NCBI RefSeq assembly: GCF_001636295.1
Contig: NZ_CP014209.1
Location: 2,790,001 to 2,854,000 of the forward strand
DNA from: Isoptericola dokdonensis DS-3
GTDB taxonomy: Bacteria; Actinomycetota; Actinomycetes; Actinomycetales; Cellulomonadaceae
DNA length: 64,000 nt
Direction: 5' to 3'
In this document: piece by piece, positions 22,811 to 32,413 of the stretch
Layout of the letters: each line of letters starts with the position of its first letter
Position numbering within the stretch: position 1 is the stretch's first letter
Translations under genes and position numbers: made by a program
The notes under the pieces: generated by a model
The model's database searches: none
What the model saw: the letters and a program-made list of their open reading frames with translations, nothing else
Told to the model about the DNA's origin: nothing

Positions 22811-23920
22811 ATGAGCGGCACCACGAACGGCGACGTCGACGTCGCGTCCCCGGACGGCACCGGTCGGACGTCGGCGCAACCCTCCGCCGTGCCGGCGCGC
22901 GGCGGCCGCGGCAGCCGCAAGCCCGTCAAGCGGCCGACGATCCGCGACGTCGCGGCGGTGTCCGGCGTCTCGCGCGGCACCGTGTCGCGGGTGATCAACG
23001 GCGGCCACTGGGTGTCGCCCGAGGCGCGCGCCGCCGTCGAGGACGCGATCCGCAAGACCGGCTACCGCGCGAACGAGCACGCGCGCTCGCTCGTCACGGG
23101 CCGCTCCAACTCGGTGGCGTTCCTGCTCACCGAGCCGCAGCACCTGCTGTTCGAGGACCCGAACTTCCCGCGCCTGCTGCGCGGTGCCACGGAGGCCGCC
23201 GCGCTGCGCGAGATGCCGATGGTGCTGCTCGTCGCCGGCACCGCGGAGGAGCGCCGCCGCGTCGCGGGCTACGTCGAGGCCGGCCACGTCGACGGCGTGC
23301 TGCTCATCAGCTCCCACGAGGGCAACCCGATGATCGGCGAGCTGCTGCGGCTCGGCGTGCCGACCGTCGCGTGCGGCGTCCCGCTCGGCTACGAGGACAA
23401 GGTGGCGTACGTCGCGGCCGACGACCTCTCCGGCGGCCGCACCATGACCCAGCACCTGCTCGACCGTGGCCACCGCCGGGTCGCGACCATCACGGGCCCG
23501 ATGGACACCCCGGGCGGCGTGCTGCGCCTCCAGGGGTACCGCGAGGCCCTCGGCGACGCGTTCGACCCGGCCCTCGTGGTGCACGGCGACTACTCGCGCG
23601 AGTCCGGCCGCCTCGGCATGGCACGCCTGCTCGCCGAGCAGCCGGACGTCGACGCCGTGTTCGTCCACAGCGACCTCATGGCGGCGGGTGCGCTGGTCGC
23701 GGCGCAGGCGGCGGGGCGGCGGGTGCCGGACGACGTCGCGGTCGCCGGGTTCGACGACAACGGGGTGGCGGAGCAGCTCCATCCGGCGCTGACGACGATG
23801 CGTCAGCCGTACGAGCGGATCAGTGCGGAGATGGTGCGGCTGCTGGTCGACGTCGTCGACGGCGCCGAGCCGGCGGCCGTCACGCTGCCGACGTCGCTCG
23901 TCGTGCGGGACTCCGCCTGA
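22811..23920 (+). CDS. LacI family transcriptional regulator
   Basis: The 369-residue protein starts at ATG 22811 behind a TAGACT -10; an upstream GTG overlaps the operator. After a basic 40-residue extension comes the LacI HTH and hinge (PTIRDVAAVSGVSRGTVSRV, then SPEARAAVEDAIRKTGYRAN). A periplasmic-binding-type effector domain follows to the end, with GHVDGVLLISSHE, DDLSGGRTMTQHLLDRGHRR and VAVAGFDDNGVAEQLHPALT. The ligand is probably a sugar or nucleoside but cannot be named. A palindromic site just upstream suggests autoregulation. The likely target besides itself is the divergent MFS exporter. Confidence 0.9.
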   Translation: MSGTTNGDVDVASPDGTGRTSAQPSAVPARGGRGSRKPVKRPTIRDVAAVSGVSRGTVSRVINGGHWVSPEARAAVEDAIRKTGYRANEHARSLVTGRSNSVAFLLTEPQHLLFEDPNFPRLLRGATEAAALREMPMVLLVAGTAEERRRVAGYVEAGHVDGVLLISSHEGNPMIGELLRLGVPTVACGVPLGYEDKVAYVAADDLSGGRTMTQHLLDRGHRRVATITGPMDTPGGVLRLQGYREALGDAFDPALVVHGDYSRESGRLGMARLLAEQPDVDAVFVHSDLMAAGALVAAQAAGRRVPDDVAVAGFDDNGVAEQLHPALTTMRQPYERISAEMVRLLVDVVDGAEPAAVTLPTSLVVRDSA

Positions 23921-23933
23921 GCGTCGACCCAGG

Positions 23934-24500
23934 TCAGGGGCGCTGCCACTCGCGGGCGAGCATCCCGTAGACGAGGGTGTCGGTCCACTCGCCCTTCGAC
24001 CACCAGTCGGCGCGCAGGTGCCCCTCACGCTTGAGCCCGACGCGCTCGCACAGCAGCGCGGACCGCTCGTTGCGGGCGTCGAGCTGCGCGACGACGCGGT
24101 GCATCCGGTAGTGGTCGAACGCGATGCCCAGCAGGGAGCGCAGCGCCTCGGTCGCGAACCCGCGGCCGGTGTAGGCGGGGTTGAACGCCCAGCCGACCTC
24201 GCCGCGGGACACCGTGTCACCCGTCGTCCACAGGGAGACGTCGCCGACGACGGTCCCCTCGTGCTCGACGACGAGCGCCAGCGCGGAGCCGGGCTCGTCG
24301 ACGCCGGTGCGCGCCATGCGGCGGGCGAGCTGCGTCTCGGCGTCCTCGGAGGTCCACGGCTCCTCCAGCAGGAACCGCGCGACCTCGGGGTCGGCGTAGT
24401 AGGCCAGGAGCGCGTCGAGGTCGCCCGGCGCGTACGTGCGCAGCACGAGCCGGCTCGTCCTGACGGGCAGGGGAGCGCGGAGCGGGGTCACCTCGGTCAC
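23934..24500 (-). CDS. GNAT acetyltransferase (RimJ/RimL type)
   Basis: The start is a GTG at 24500, 8 nt behind TAGGGT; this gives 188 residues and drops an unrelated upstream extension. The opening RTSRLVLRTYAPGDLDALLA is typical of the RimJ-like GNAT group. The acetyl-CoA P-loop is NPAYTGRGFATEALRSLLGI (R-G-F-A-T-E), followed by HRVVAQLDARNERSALLCERVG and LKREGHLRADWWSKGEWTD. These enzymes acetylate protein N-termini or small amines. The substrate is unknown. It is convergent with the LacI gene and divergent from the double-GNAT gene. Confidence 0.9.
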   Translation of the reverse strand: MTEVTPLRAPLPVRTSRLVLRTYAPGDLDALLAYYADPEVARFLLEEPWTSEDAETQLARRMARTGVDEPGSALALVVEHEGTVVGDVSLWTTGDTVSRGEVGWAFNPAYTGRGFATEALRSLLGIAFDHYRMHRVVAQLDARNERSALLCERVGLKREGHLRADWWSKGEWTDTLVYGMLAREWQRP

Positions 24501-24601
24501 GGGAAGGCACCCTAACCCGAGACCGCCCCACTGGTGGGGACGACGGCGTGTGACGGTGGAAACAGGTGGCGCCCGCCGTCGGTGCGTGCGCACCCTGGAG
24601 C

Positions 24602-25720
24602 ATGACCTGGATGCTGACGGAGGCACCGCACGCCACGTCGCCCGACGACCCGGCGGCGTGGGCGTACCGGGGCTGCGCGGACGTGGAGCGGCAGGTGGCG
24701 CTCGCCGACCTGGGCAACGCGGACGGCGTGCCGTCGGCCCTGGACGTCGTCGTGACGATGAACGAGGCGGGCTACCACCGACGGCGGCGTGTCGTCGCGG
24801 TCGAGGACTCCGGTGACGGACGGCACGTCGTCGGGCTGGGGTTCTTCATCGCGGACCTGCGCGACAACCCGGACAGCGCGGACGTGCGGGTCGCGGTGCT
24901 CCCGGAGCACCGCCGTCGTGGCATCGGGTCGGCGCTGCTGCACCGGATGGTCGAGATCGCGCGTTCCGAGGGCCGGTCGGTGCTCCAGGCGGAGGTGGAC
25001 GTCGCCGACGAGCCGGACGCCGGCGGGCCGGGCGTGCTCACCGCGCCGACGGGCAACGGGCGGGTCCGCGCCGACGCGCCGGGCGTCGCCTTCGCGCGGG
25101 CCGCGGGGTTCGACCTCGCCCTGATGGCGCGCCGGTCGTGCCTGACGCTGCCGCTCGACGACGCCCTGCTCGACCGGTGGGAGGCCGACGCCCGCGCGGC
25201 GGCGGGCCGGGAGTACCGGCTGCACACCTGGCGCGACGACCTCCCCCAGCGCTGGCACCAGGCGTACGCGGACCTGGAGCACCAGCTCACGGTGGACGAG
25301 CCGAACCCCGGCCTCGACCTGGAGCCGGAGCAGTGGGACGCCGACCGGGTCCGCGCGATCCTGGACCGGCTCGCCCGGCAGCGCAAGGGGTTCGTCGTGA
25401 CGGGCGTCGAGCACGTGCCGTCGGGGCGGCTGGTGGCGATGACGGTGCTGGAGCACGGTCTCGACACCCCCGAGTTCTCGGAGCAGGAGACGACCGTCGT
25501 CATGCCCGAGCACCGCGGCCACCGGCTGGGCCTGCTCGTCAAGGCGGTGAACCTGCGCGCCCACCTGGCCGCCTGGCCGTCCGTGCGGCGCGTGTGGACG
25601 TGGAACAACGAGGACAACCCGCACATGCTCGCGATCAACGTCGCGATGGGGTTCCGGCCGGCTGGAGGTGCCGCGCTGTTCCAGGCGCGGGCCGACGGCG
25701 TCCGGTCGCCGCGCGCGTAG
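24602..25720 (+). CDS. Tandem GNAT acetyltransferase protein
   Basis: The 372-residue protein starts at ATG 24602. It carries two GNAT folds. The first (about 25-180) has VAVLPEHRRRGIGSALLHRM as its CoA loop. The second (about 200-365) has VVMPEHRGHRLGLLVKAVNL, ending in NNEDNPHMLAINVAMGF, the usual last strand/helix. The same layout is known in mycothiol synthase (MshD). The characteristic MshD residues cannot be confirmed here, so I leave the substrate open. The following gene starts 9 bp after its stop, with its own leaderless-type promoter overlapping the stop codon. Confidence 0.85.
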   Translation: MTWMLTEAPHATSPDDPAAWAYRGCADVERQVALADLGNADGVPSALDVVVTMNEAGYHRRRRVVAVEDSGDGRHVVGLGFFIADLRDNPDSADVRVAVLPEHRRRGIGSALLHRMVEIARSEGRSVLQAEVDVADEPDAGGPGVLTAPTGNGRVRADAPGVAFARAAGFDLALMARRSCLTLPLDDALLDRWEADARAAAGREYRLHTWRDDLPQRWHQAYADLEHQLTVDEPNPGLDLEPEQWDADRVRAILDRLARQRKGFVVTGVEHVPSGRLVAMTVLEHGLDTPEFSEQETTVVMPEHRGHRLGLLVKAVNLRAHLAAWPSVRRVWTWNNEDNPHMLAINVAMGFRPAGGAALFQARADGVRSPRA

Positions 25721-25723
25721 CGT
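25718..25723 (+). promoter_or_regulatory. Leaderless-type -10 element of the DUF255 gene
   Basis: TAGCGT overlaps the preceding stop codon (TAG) and ends 6 nt before ATG 25730, with no Shine-Dalgarno. It fits the TANNNT-N6-ATG arrangement seen at several genes here. Confidence 0.5.
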
Positions 25724-25729
25724 GGCCCC

Positions 25730-27808
25730 ATGGCCGACCGTCTGCGCAGCGCGACCTCGCCGTACCTGCTCCAGCACGCGGACAACCCGGTGGACTGGTG
25801 GGAGTGGGGCGACGACGCGTTCGCGGAGGCGCGGCGTCGCGACGTGCCGGTGCTGCTGTCGGTCGGGTACGCCGCGTGCCACTGGTGCCACGTCATGGCG
25901 CACGAGTCGTTCGAGGACGCCGACGTCGCCGCCGTGATCAACGAGTCGTTCGTGCCGATCAAGGTCGACCGGGAGGAACGCCCCGACGTCGACGCCGTCT
26001 ACATGACCGCGACGACGGCGATGACGGGGCAGGGCGGCTGGCCGATGACGGCGTTCCTCACGCCGGACGGCGACGCCTTCCACTGCGGCACGTACTTCCC
26101 GCGCGAGCAGTTCGTCGGCGTGCTCGGAGCGGTCCGGGACGCCTGGGCGGACGCGCGGGACGCCGTCGTGCAGCGTGCCGCCGCCGTGACGGACGCCGTC
26201 ACGGAGGCCACGGGGCCGCTGCCGGGTGCGCCGCTGGACGACGTCACGCTCGCCGAGGCCGTCGCCGTCCTGCGCCGGGACGCCGACGTCGTGCGGGGCG
26301 GGTTCGGCGGCGCTCCGAAGTTCCCGCCGTCCATGACCCTCGAGCACCTGCTGCGCCACCACGCCCGCACCGGGGACGCCAACGCTCTCGCGATGGTGGA
26401 GCGCACGGGCGAGGCGATGGCGCGCGGCGGCCTGTACGACCAGCTCGGGGGCGGATTCGCGCGCTATGCCGTCGACGCCGCCTGGGTGGTGCCGCACTTC
26501 GAGAAGATGCTCTACGACAACGCCCAGCTGCTGCGCGTCCACGCGCACTGGTGGCGGGCGACGGGCTCGCCGCTCGCCGCGCGGGTGGTGCGCGAGACCG
26601 CCGAGTTCCTGCTGCGCGACCTGCGCACCGCCGACGGCGGGTTCGCGTCCGCGCTCGACGCCGACACGCCCGTCGACGACGGCTCGGGGGGACGCCACGG
26701 CGTCGAGGGGCTGACGTACGTGTGGACCCCGGCGCAGCTGCGCGAGGTGCTCGGCGACGACGACGGCGCGACCGCCGCCACCGTGCTGGGCGTCACCGAC
26801 GAGGGCACGTTCGAGCATGGCACGTCGACCCTGCAGCTCCGGCACGACCCCGACCCCACCTGGTGGGCGCGCGTGCGCCCCGCACTGCTCGACGCCCGGG
26901 CCGCCCGCCCGCAGCCTGCTCGCGACGACAAGGTCGTCACCGCGTGGAACGGGCTCGCCGTCGCGGCCCTCGCCGACGCCGGGGCGCTGTTCGGCCGCGA
27001 CGACTGGGTGGACGCCGCCCGGGAGTGCGCGGACCTGCTGCTGCGGCGGCACGTCGTGGACGGACGGTTGCGGCGCGCCTCCCGGGACGGGGTCGTGGGT
27101 GCCGCACCGGGCGTCGCGGCCGACCACGGCGACCTCGCCGAGGGACTGCTCGCCCTGCACCAGGCCACCGGCGAGGCGCGCTGGCTCGCCGCCGCCGGGG
27201 ACCTGCTCGACACGGCGCTGGCACGGTTCGCCGCGCCGGGCAGCGGCTTCGGCCCCGACGCACCGCACGGCCCCGACGGTGCGGGCGCCCCCGCCGCTGG
27301 CAGCGGCGGTCCGGCCGACCTCGGGTTCTTCGACGTCGCGGACGACGCCGAGCGGCTCGTCGTGCGACCCCGGGACCCCAGCGACGGACCGGAGCCGTCC
27401 GGCCAGTCGGCGCTCGCCGGGGCCCTGACGACGTACGCCGCCCTGACCGGGTCGTCGCGGCACCGTGCGGCGGCGGAGGCGGCGGTGCGGGCGTCGGGCA
27501 CCCTGGCTCGCCGCGCACCCCGGTTCGCCGGGTGGACGCTCGCCACCGCCGAGGCGCTCGCCGCCGGACCGCTGCAGGTCGCCGTCGTCGGCACCGGTCC
27601 CGCGGCCGCCGAGCTGCTCGCGACCGCGCGGTGCGCGCACGTCGCCGGCGCCGTCGTCGTGCCCGGCGCACCGGACGCCGACGGCGTCCCGCTCCTGGCC
27701 GACCGGCCCCTGGTGGGCGGCTCCCCGGCGGCGTACGTGTGCCGCGGCTTCGTCTGCGACCGTCCCGTCACGACGCCCGAGGATCTCGCCGCCGCGCTCG
27801 TGCGGTGA
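25730..27808 (+). CDS. Thioredoxin-domain DUF255 protein (YyaL / SSP411 family)
   Basis: The 692-residue protein has the full family length. The N-terminal thioredoxin-like domain shows [18 protein letters not shown], then [18 protein letters not shown] with the CxWC redox-type pair at about residues 47-50. [15 protein letters not shown] and HCGTYFP follow. The rest (about 180-680) is an alpha/alpha toroid resembling N-acylglucosamine epimerases: [41 protein letters not shown]. The family is widespread but its reaction is not established; a sugar- or redox-related role has been suggested. All conserved blocks are present, so the gene is intact. Confidence 0.9.
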   Translation: MADRLRSATSPYLLQHADNPVDWWEWGDDAFAEARRRDVPVLLSVGYAACHWCHVMAHESFEDADVAAVINESFVPIKVDREERPDVDAVYMTATTAMTGQGGWPMTAFLTPDGDAFHCGTYFPREQFVGVLGAVRDAWADARDAVVQRAAAVTDAVTEATGPLPGAPLDDVTLAEAVAVLRRDADVVRGGFGGAPKFPPSMTLEHLLRHHARTGDANALAMVERTGEAMARGGLYDQLGGGFARYAVDAAWVVPHFEKMLYDNAQLLRVHAHWWRATGSPLAARVVRETAEFLLRDLRTADGGFASALDADTPVDDGSGGRHGVEGLTYVWTPAQLREVLGDDDGATAATVLGVTDEGTFEHGTSTLQLRHDPDPTWWARVRPALLDARAARPQPARDDKVVTAWNGLAVAALADAGALFGRDDWVDAARECADLLLRRHVVDGRLRRASRDGVVGAAPGVAADHGDLAEGLLALHQATGEARWLAAAGDLLDTALARFAAPGSGFGPDAPHGPDGAGAPAAGSGGPADLGFFDVADDAERLVVRPRDPSDGPEPSGQSALAGALTTYAALTGSSRHRAAAEAAVRASGTLARRAPRFAGWTLATAEALAAGPLQVAVVGTGPAAAELLATARCAHVAGAVVVPGAPDADGVPLLADRPLVGGSPAAYVCRGFVCDRPVTTPEDLAAALVR

Positions 27809-27833
27809 GGACCGCGAGCCCGGCCTGCCCGCC

Positions 27834-30104
27834 TCAGGTCAGCCGGTCGGCCGCCTCCAACAGCGGCAAGAGGGTGTCCCGCAGTGCCGTGTTCATCTCG
27901 GTGGACGACGTCAGGTCGAGCCCGTCGAGCGCGCGCTCGACGTCCGCCCGGGCCCGACGGCCGTCGCCGGCCGCCAGGTAGGCCGTCGCCCGGACCCGCA
28001 GGGAGAGCCGGACGAGATTGACCGCCCCCACCTCCTCGGCGATGGCGAGGGCGCGGTCGACCTCCTCGATCGCCTCGACGGGCCGCTCGAGACCGGCGAG
28101 CGCCAGGGCCATGAAGTAGTGCAGCGTGCCGACGACGTACGTCATGGCGTGCGTCGTGAACGGCGCCTCCGCCTGCACGCGGTCGTACGCGGCGCGGTGC
28201 TCGTCGAGCGCGAGCTGATGGTCACCGCTCGCGTGGGCGTGGTTCCCGAGCGCTGCTGCGGCACTGGCCGTTCCCACGGCGTCACCCGCAAGACCGAAGT
28301 GCAGCAGCGCGGCGTGACTGGCCGCCGGGCCGCCGTCGAGGCCGTTCTGCTGCAACATCCAGCCGAGGTAGTAGTTCGTCCAGCCGAGCTGCTGATGGTC
28401 GCCGGACCTCTCGGCGACCTCGACCGCGAGCCGGGCGAGGCGGAGTCCCTCGACGCGGTCCCGCGACTCGACGGCCGTGGCCCACACGAGGTAGCCCAGG
28501 TGCATCGCCTCCAGGCGGTCGTCCTGCAGGGCGCGCGACGACTCCACGGCGAGACCGAAGAGCTCCACCCAGTGACCCCAGTCCGCCCACAGCTCCGAGA
28601 ACCAGTGCAGAGCGTCGGCCGCGTCGACGACCAGGGCGTGCTCACCCGCTCGGGCCGCGGCCTGCATCGCCGGCCACCAGTGCTGCTCCTCGAGCCGGAT
28701 CCACGCGTCGGCCGCCGCTGCGTCCGGGAACGTCACACCGGTCGCAGCGGCGTCCGTCGCCGAGCGGTCCGATTCGAACCAGGCACCAGCACGCTCCAGG
28801 CTCGCGAGCAGCCAGTGCCGCAGCCGGGCACGGCGTGCCTGCGTCTCCGCGACGGACTCGGCATCGGCCCGTCGTCCGCCGGCGAACAGGTGCACGAGGT
28901 CGTGCAGGTGATACCGGTTGCCGCCACGCGCCTCGATCAGACCGAGGTCGGTGAGCTCGTCCAGCCAACCCTCGACGTCGACGACGCTCACGGGAGACGC
29001 GAGGGTGGCGGCGGCGATCCGGGCGTCGAACGTCCCGGCATCGATCACGGAGATCGAGCGGAACAGCGCTGAGACGGACGGCGCCAGGTCCTCGTAGGAC
29101 AGGGTGAAGGCCGCCTCGACGGCGAGGTCACCGGCCACCAGCATCCGCAGGCGGTTCTCGGCCGACCGGATGCGGGCCGAGAAGTCGCCCGCCCGGACGG
29201 CGGGCGTGGCGGCGATCCGGTTCCCGGCGATCCGCATCGCGAGCGGGACGTTGCCGGCGAGCTCGGCGAGGTCGCGCAGGTCACCGGCGTCCCGTTGGTC
29301 CGCGGGGATGATGCTGGCCAGCATCTCGACGCTCTCCTCGGGTCGCAGCGGGCCGAGCGTGATCCGCCGCACCCCCTCCAGACCGGCCAGGGCGCGTCGC
29401 GAGGTGACCACCACCGCGCTCTGCGGGTCCAGCGTGAGGACGGGGCGGACCTGGGCCTCGGCGTCGGCATTGTCGAGCAGCACCGTCACCGGCGTCTCCG
29501 CTGTCACCGCGCGCCAGCGGCGCACCGCGTCGTCGAGGGTCCGGGGTGCCGCGTCGCCGGCGCCGGGGACCTGGCGCAGCAGACCGCTGACGACCTGGAG
29601 CGGCGTCAGCGGGGCCGGGCTCAGGCCGTCGAGGTCGAGGAACAGGATCGGGCGCGAGCTCTCGAGGCGGTGGATCGCCTCGAGAGCGGTGGTGGTCTTG
29701 CCGATCCCGGCCAGACCGGAGATCACGACCGGAGCCGTGCGTCCCGCCGGGGCACCGCCGAGGAACGACACGATCTCGGCGATCTCACGCTCTCGACCGC
29801 TGAAGTCCCCGACCCGGTGCGGTGCGACAGCCGACGCCCGCGGCCCCTGCGCCGGGACGGCTCGTCGGGCGCGCACGTCGCGCAGCAGTGACTCACGCTC
29901 CGCAGGGTCGAGCCGAAGTCCCCGGGCGAGGGCGTCGACGGTCCGGCGGTGCGGCGCGACGCTGACGCCCCGCTCGACGTCGCCGATGGTCCGGACGCTC
30001 ACGCCCGAGCGTTCGGCGAGGGCTTCGAGCGTGAGGTCGGCCGACGTCCGGAGCCGGCGGAGCTGCTCACCGAACGTGAGGGGACGGTTCACCGGAGGTG
30101 ACAT
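27834..30104 (-). CDS. XRE-HTH / NB-ARC / TPR regulator (AfsR-like signalling ATPase)
   Basis: I take ATG 30104, which is preceded by AGAAAGGGA; a GTG 10 codons upstream is possible. The protein is 756 residues. Residues 9-65 are an XRE-type HTH (FGEQLRRLRTSADLTLEALA, then SGVSVRTIGDVERG). Residues 100-330 are a NB-ARC/STAND ATPase: P-loop GLAGIGKTT at 130-138, LLDNADAEAQV as Walker B and PLRPEESVEMLAS. The GxP motif reads AGNVPLAMRIAGNR. The last 350 residues are helical TPR-like repeats. Such proteins usually sense a ligand and activate nearby genes. It is divergent from the hydrolase-RidA-hydrolase cluster, its likely target (inference). Confidence 0.88.
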   Translation of the reverse strand: MSPPVNRPLTFGEQLRRLRTSADLTLEALAERSGVSVRTIGDVERGVSVAPHRRTVDALARGLRLDPAERESLLRDVRARRAVPAQGPRASAVAPHRVGDFSGREREIAEIVSFLGGAPAGRTAPVVISGLAGIGKTTTALEAIHRLESSRPILFLDLDGLSPAPLTPLQVVSGLLRQVPGAGDAAPRTLDDAVRRWRAVTAETPVTVLLDNADAEAQVRPVLTLDPQSAVVVTSRRALAGLEGVRRITLGPLRPEESVEMLASIIPADQRDAGDLRDLAELAGNVPLAMRIAGNRIAATPAVRAGDFSARIRSAENRLRMLVAGDLAVEAAFTLSYEDLAPSVSALFRSISVIDAGTFDARIAAATLASPVSVVDVEGWLDELTDLGLIEARGGNRYHLHDLVHLFAGGRRADAESVAETQARRARLRHWLLASLERAGAWFESDRSATDAAATGVTFPDAAAADAWIRLEEQHWWPAMQAAARAGEHALVVDAADALHWFSELWADWGHWVELFGLAVESSRALQDDRLEAMHLGYLVWATAVESRDRVEGLRLARLAVEVAERSGDHQQLGWTNYYLGWMLQQNGLDGGPAASHAALLHFGLAGDAVGTASAAAALGNHAHASGDHQLALDEHRAAYDRVQAEAPFTTHAMTYVVGTLHYFMALALAGLERPVEAIEEVDRALAIAEEVGAVNLVRLSLRVRATAYLAAGDGRRARADVERALDGLDLTSSTEMNTALRDTLLPLLEAADRLT

Positions 30105-30253
30105 TCCCTTTCTGCCTGCTTTCTGCCTGGTCACCCGGCCATGACCGGGGTGAGGTGGGGACAGGCGTTCGCCCGCGGTCTCGCTCGAGCGGGCGCAGCT
30201 CCCGCGTCCGGCCCTTCAGCCGGGACGACATCATCAGCAGCAGAGGATATTTC

Positions 30254-31075
30254 ATGCCCTACATCACGACGTCCGACGGCACCGAGATCTACTTCACGAC
30301 GCAGGGCTCGGGCCAGCCGGTCCTCTTCAGCCACGGGTGGCCGCTGAGCTCGGACGCCTGGCAGGTCGAGCTCAAGCTGCTCGCGGACGCGGGCTACCAG
30401 GCCATCGCCCACGACCGGCGCGGTCACGGCCGCTCCTCGAAGACGTCCACGGGCAACGACATGGACACCTACGCTCGCGACCTCGCGGAGCTCGTCGAGG
30501 CCCTGGACCTGCGCGACCTCGTCGTGATCGGTCATTCGACGGGCGGTGGCGAGGTGGTGCGCTACGCCGCGCAGCACGGCGCCGGGCGGGTCTCCCGCGT
30601 GGTCACGGTGGGAGCCGTGCCGCCCCTCATGGTCCGGACCGAGGACAACCCGGACGGGCTGCTGATCGAGGTGTTCGACGGCATCCGCGCCGGCGTCCTG
30701 AAGGACGCCTCGCAGTTCTACCAGGAGCTCACGGAGCCGTTCTTCGGAGCCAACCGGGAGGGCTCGAACGTGTCCCAGGGCGCGAAGGACGACTTCTGGC
30801 GGCAGGGCATGCTGGTCAACCTGGCCGCGGCGTACGACTGCGTGAAGGCCTTCTCCGAGACGGACTTCACCGAGGACCTCAAGGCTCTCGACGTGCCGAT
30901 CCTCATCGCGCACGGTGACGACGACCAGATCGTCCCGATCGGCGCCTCCGCGCTCCGCTCCGCCGAGCTCGTGAAGCACGGCACCCTGAAGATCTACCCG
31001 GGCGCGCCGCACGGCGTCTACGGTGACTTCCGGGCGGCGCTCGGCGCCGACATCCTCGAGTTCCTGGCCTCCTGA
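30254..31075 (+). CDS. Alpha/beta hydrolase, non-heme chloroperoxidase/arylesterase type
   Basis: The 273-residue protein starts at ATG 30254, 6 nt after AGAGGA. It matches the cofactor-free haloperoxidase/esterase family over its whole length. The oxyanion-loop HGWPLSSDAWQ, the strand AHDRRGHGRSSK, the nucleophile elbow GHSTGGGEVVRYAA (S95), the Asp in IAHGDDDQIVPI, and the His in YPGAPHG are all in place. The triad is intact. It hydrolyses esters or forms peracids in the cytoplasm. It overlaps the RidA gene by one base (TGATG), so the two are co-translated. It diverges from the NB-ARC regulator. Confidence 0.9.
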   Translation: MPYITTSDGTEIYFTTQGSGQPVLFSHGWPLSSDAWQVELKLLADAGYQAIAHDRRGHGRSSKTSTGNDMDTYARDLAELVEALDLRDLVVIGHSTGGGEVVRYAAQHGAGRVSRVVTVGAVPPLMVRTEDNPDGLLIEVFDGIRAGVLKDASQFYQELTEPFFGANREGSNVSQGAKDDFWRQGMLVNLAAAYDCVKAFSETDFTEDLKALDVPILIAHGDDDQIVPIGASALRSAELVKHGTLKIYPGAPHGVYGDFRAALGADILEFLAS

Positions 31076-31539
31076 TGGGGGACGTCGACGCCCGCCTCGC
31101 AGAGCTGGGCATCACGATCCCGCACCGGTCCCCGGCACCTGCCGGGGTCTACGTGCCCGCCGTCGTCACCGGGAACCTCGTCCTCACGGCCGGGCAGCTG
31201 CCGATCGTCGACGGCCGGCTCCCCGTCACGGGGAAGGTCGGCACCGACGTTCCTGCCGAGGTCGCCACCCGCTGCGCGCGCATCAGCGCCCTCAACGCCC
31301 TCTCGGCCGTCGCCGAGGTGCTGGGCAGCCTCGACCGGGTCACGCGCGTCGTGAAGGTCGTCGGGTTCGTGGCCTCCGACCCCGCCTTCACCGGGCAGCC
31401 CGCCGTCCTCGACGGGGCGTCCGAGCTGCTCGGAGCGGTCTTCGGCGACGCCGGCGTGCACGCGCGGAGCGCGGTCGGTGTCGCAGTCCTGCCCCTCGAC
31501 GCACCCGTCGAGGTCGAGCTCACCGTCGAGTTCGACTGA
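31075..31539 (+). CDS. RidA (YjgF/YER057c/UK114) family protein
   Basis: The 154-residue protein starts at an ATG sharing its first base with the preceding stop. The pattern fits RidA subfamily members of the longer type: AELGITIPHRSPAPAGVYVP, NLVLTAGQLPIVDGRLPVTG, then CARISALNALSAVAEVLGSL and RVVKVVGFVASDPAFTGQP. The end (HARSAVGVAVLPLDAPVEVE) carries the conserved Arg of the active-site pocket. RidA enzymes hydrolyse reactive enamine/imine intermediates. Coupled to an esterase here, it may clear a reactive by-product, which is inference. Confidence 0.9.
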   Translation: MGDVDARLAELGITIPHRSPAPAGVYVPAVVTGNLVLTAGQLPIVDGRLPVTGKVGTDVPAEVATRCARISALNALSAVAEVLGSLDRVTRVVKVVGFVASDPAFTGQPAVLDGASELLGAVFGDAGVHARSAVGVAVLPLDAPVEVELTVEFD

Positions 31540-31585
31540 CCCGCCGCCACGAGTTGATCTGATCCACCACGAAGGAGCATCACCC

Positions 31586-32305
31586 ATGTCTGCAGACATC
31601 ACCGTCGTCCTGGTCCACGGCGCGTTCGCCGAGTCCGCCAGCTGGTCCGGCGTGATCCACCGGCTCACCGATGCCGGGATCGCCGCCGTCGCCACGCCGA
31701 ACCCGCTGCGCAGCGTGAGCACCGACGCGCAGAACGTGCGGGCGGCCGTCGCCGGCATCGGAGCGCCCGTCCTCCTCGTCGGCCACTCCTACGGCGGCGC
31801 CGTCATCACCGAGGCGGCCGTGGACAACCCGAACGTCGTCGGCCTCGTCTACGTCGCCGCGTTCGCACCGGACCACGGCGAGAACGCCCTCGAGCTGACC
31901 GGGAGATTCCCCGGCAGCACCCTCGGGGAGACCGTGCGCGCGTACCCGCTGGCCGACGGCACGAACGACCTCGTCGTGGACCGGGACCTGTTCCCCGGCC
32001 AGTTCGCCGCCGACGTCAACGCCGCGGACGCGGCGATCCAGGCGCGCACGCAGCGCCCGATCCGGGACTACGCGCTCGGCGAGGCGCAGCCCGCGTCGAC
32101 CCCGGCGTGGAAGACGCTCCCGTCGTGGTTCGTCTTCGGCGACGCGGACAAGAACATCCCGGTCGAGGGGTTGCGGTTCATGGCCGAGCGGGCCGGTGCC
32201 GTCACGATCCAGGAGATCGCCGGTGCATCCCACTCGGTCATGGTGTCCCAGCCGGACGCGGTCGCCGACCTGATCGTCGAAGCGGTCGGCAAGCTGTCCG
32301 CGTAG
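31586..32305 (+). CDS. Alpha/beta hydrolase (EstC/salicylate esterase-like)
   Basis: The 239-residue protein starts at ATG 31586, 8 nt after GAAGGAG. It opens with the strand and oxyanion loop TVVLVHGAFAESASWSGVI. The nucleophile elbow is LLVGHSYGGAVI (S68). The acid lies in WFVFGDADKNIPVEGL and the His in IAGASHSVMVSQP. This layout is that of actinobacterial EstC-like hydrolases, which are often induced with a neighbouring chloroperoxidase-like gene. The substrate is not predictable. It follows RidA after 46 bp and probably belongs to the same transcript controlled by the divergent NB-ARC protein. Confidence 0.88.
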   Translation: MSADITVVLVHGAFAESASWSGVIHRLTDAGIAAVATPNPLRSVSTDAQNVRAAVAGIGAPVLLVGHSYGGAVITEAAVDNPNVVGLVYVAAFAPDHGENALELTGRFPGSTLGETVRAYPLADGTNDLVVDRDLFPGQFAADVNAADAAIQARTQRPIRDYALGEAQPASTPAWKTLPSWFVFGDADKNIPVEGLRFMAERAGAVTIQEIAGASHSVMVSQPDAVADLIVEAVGKLSA

Positions 32306-32413
32306 CCCGCCGGAGGGACCCCTCTGGGGGCGACGTCCGACGGCGGGAGCCGGAACTCACCACCGCCGTCGGACGTTGCCCAGGCGATCCCGACCCCGGA
32401 AGAAGGACCACCC

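Noticed and set aside
24581..24594. GGTGCG-TG-CGCACC inverted repeat before the double-GNAT gene
   Set aside because: Only 6-bp GC-rich arms with a 2-nt loop; expected by chance at this GC content.
24512..27640. 1042-residue minus-strand open frame
   Set aside because: It lies entirely opposite the double-GNAT and DUF255 genes, has Arg/Gly/Val-rich shadow composition and no domain; the plus-strand genes are well supported.
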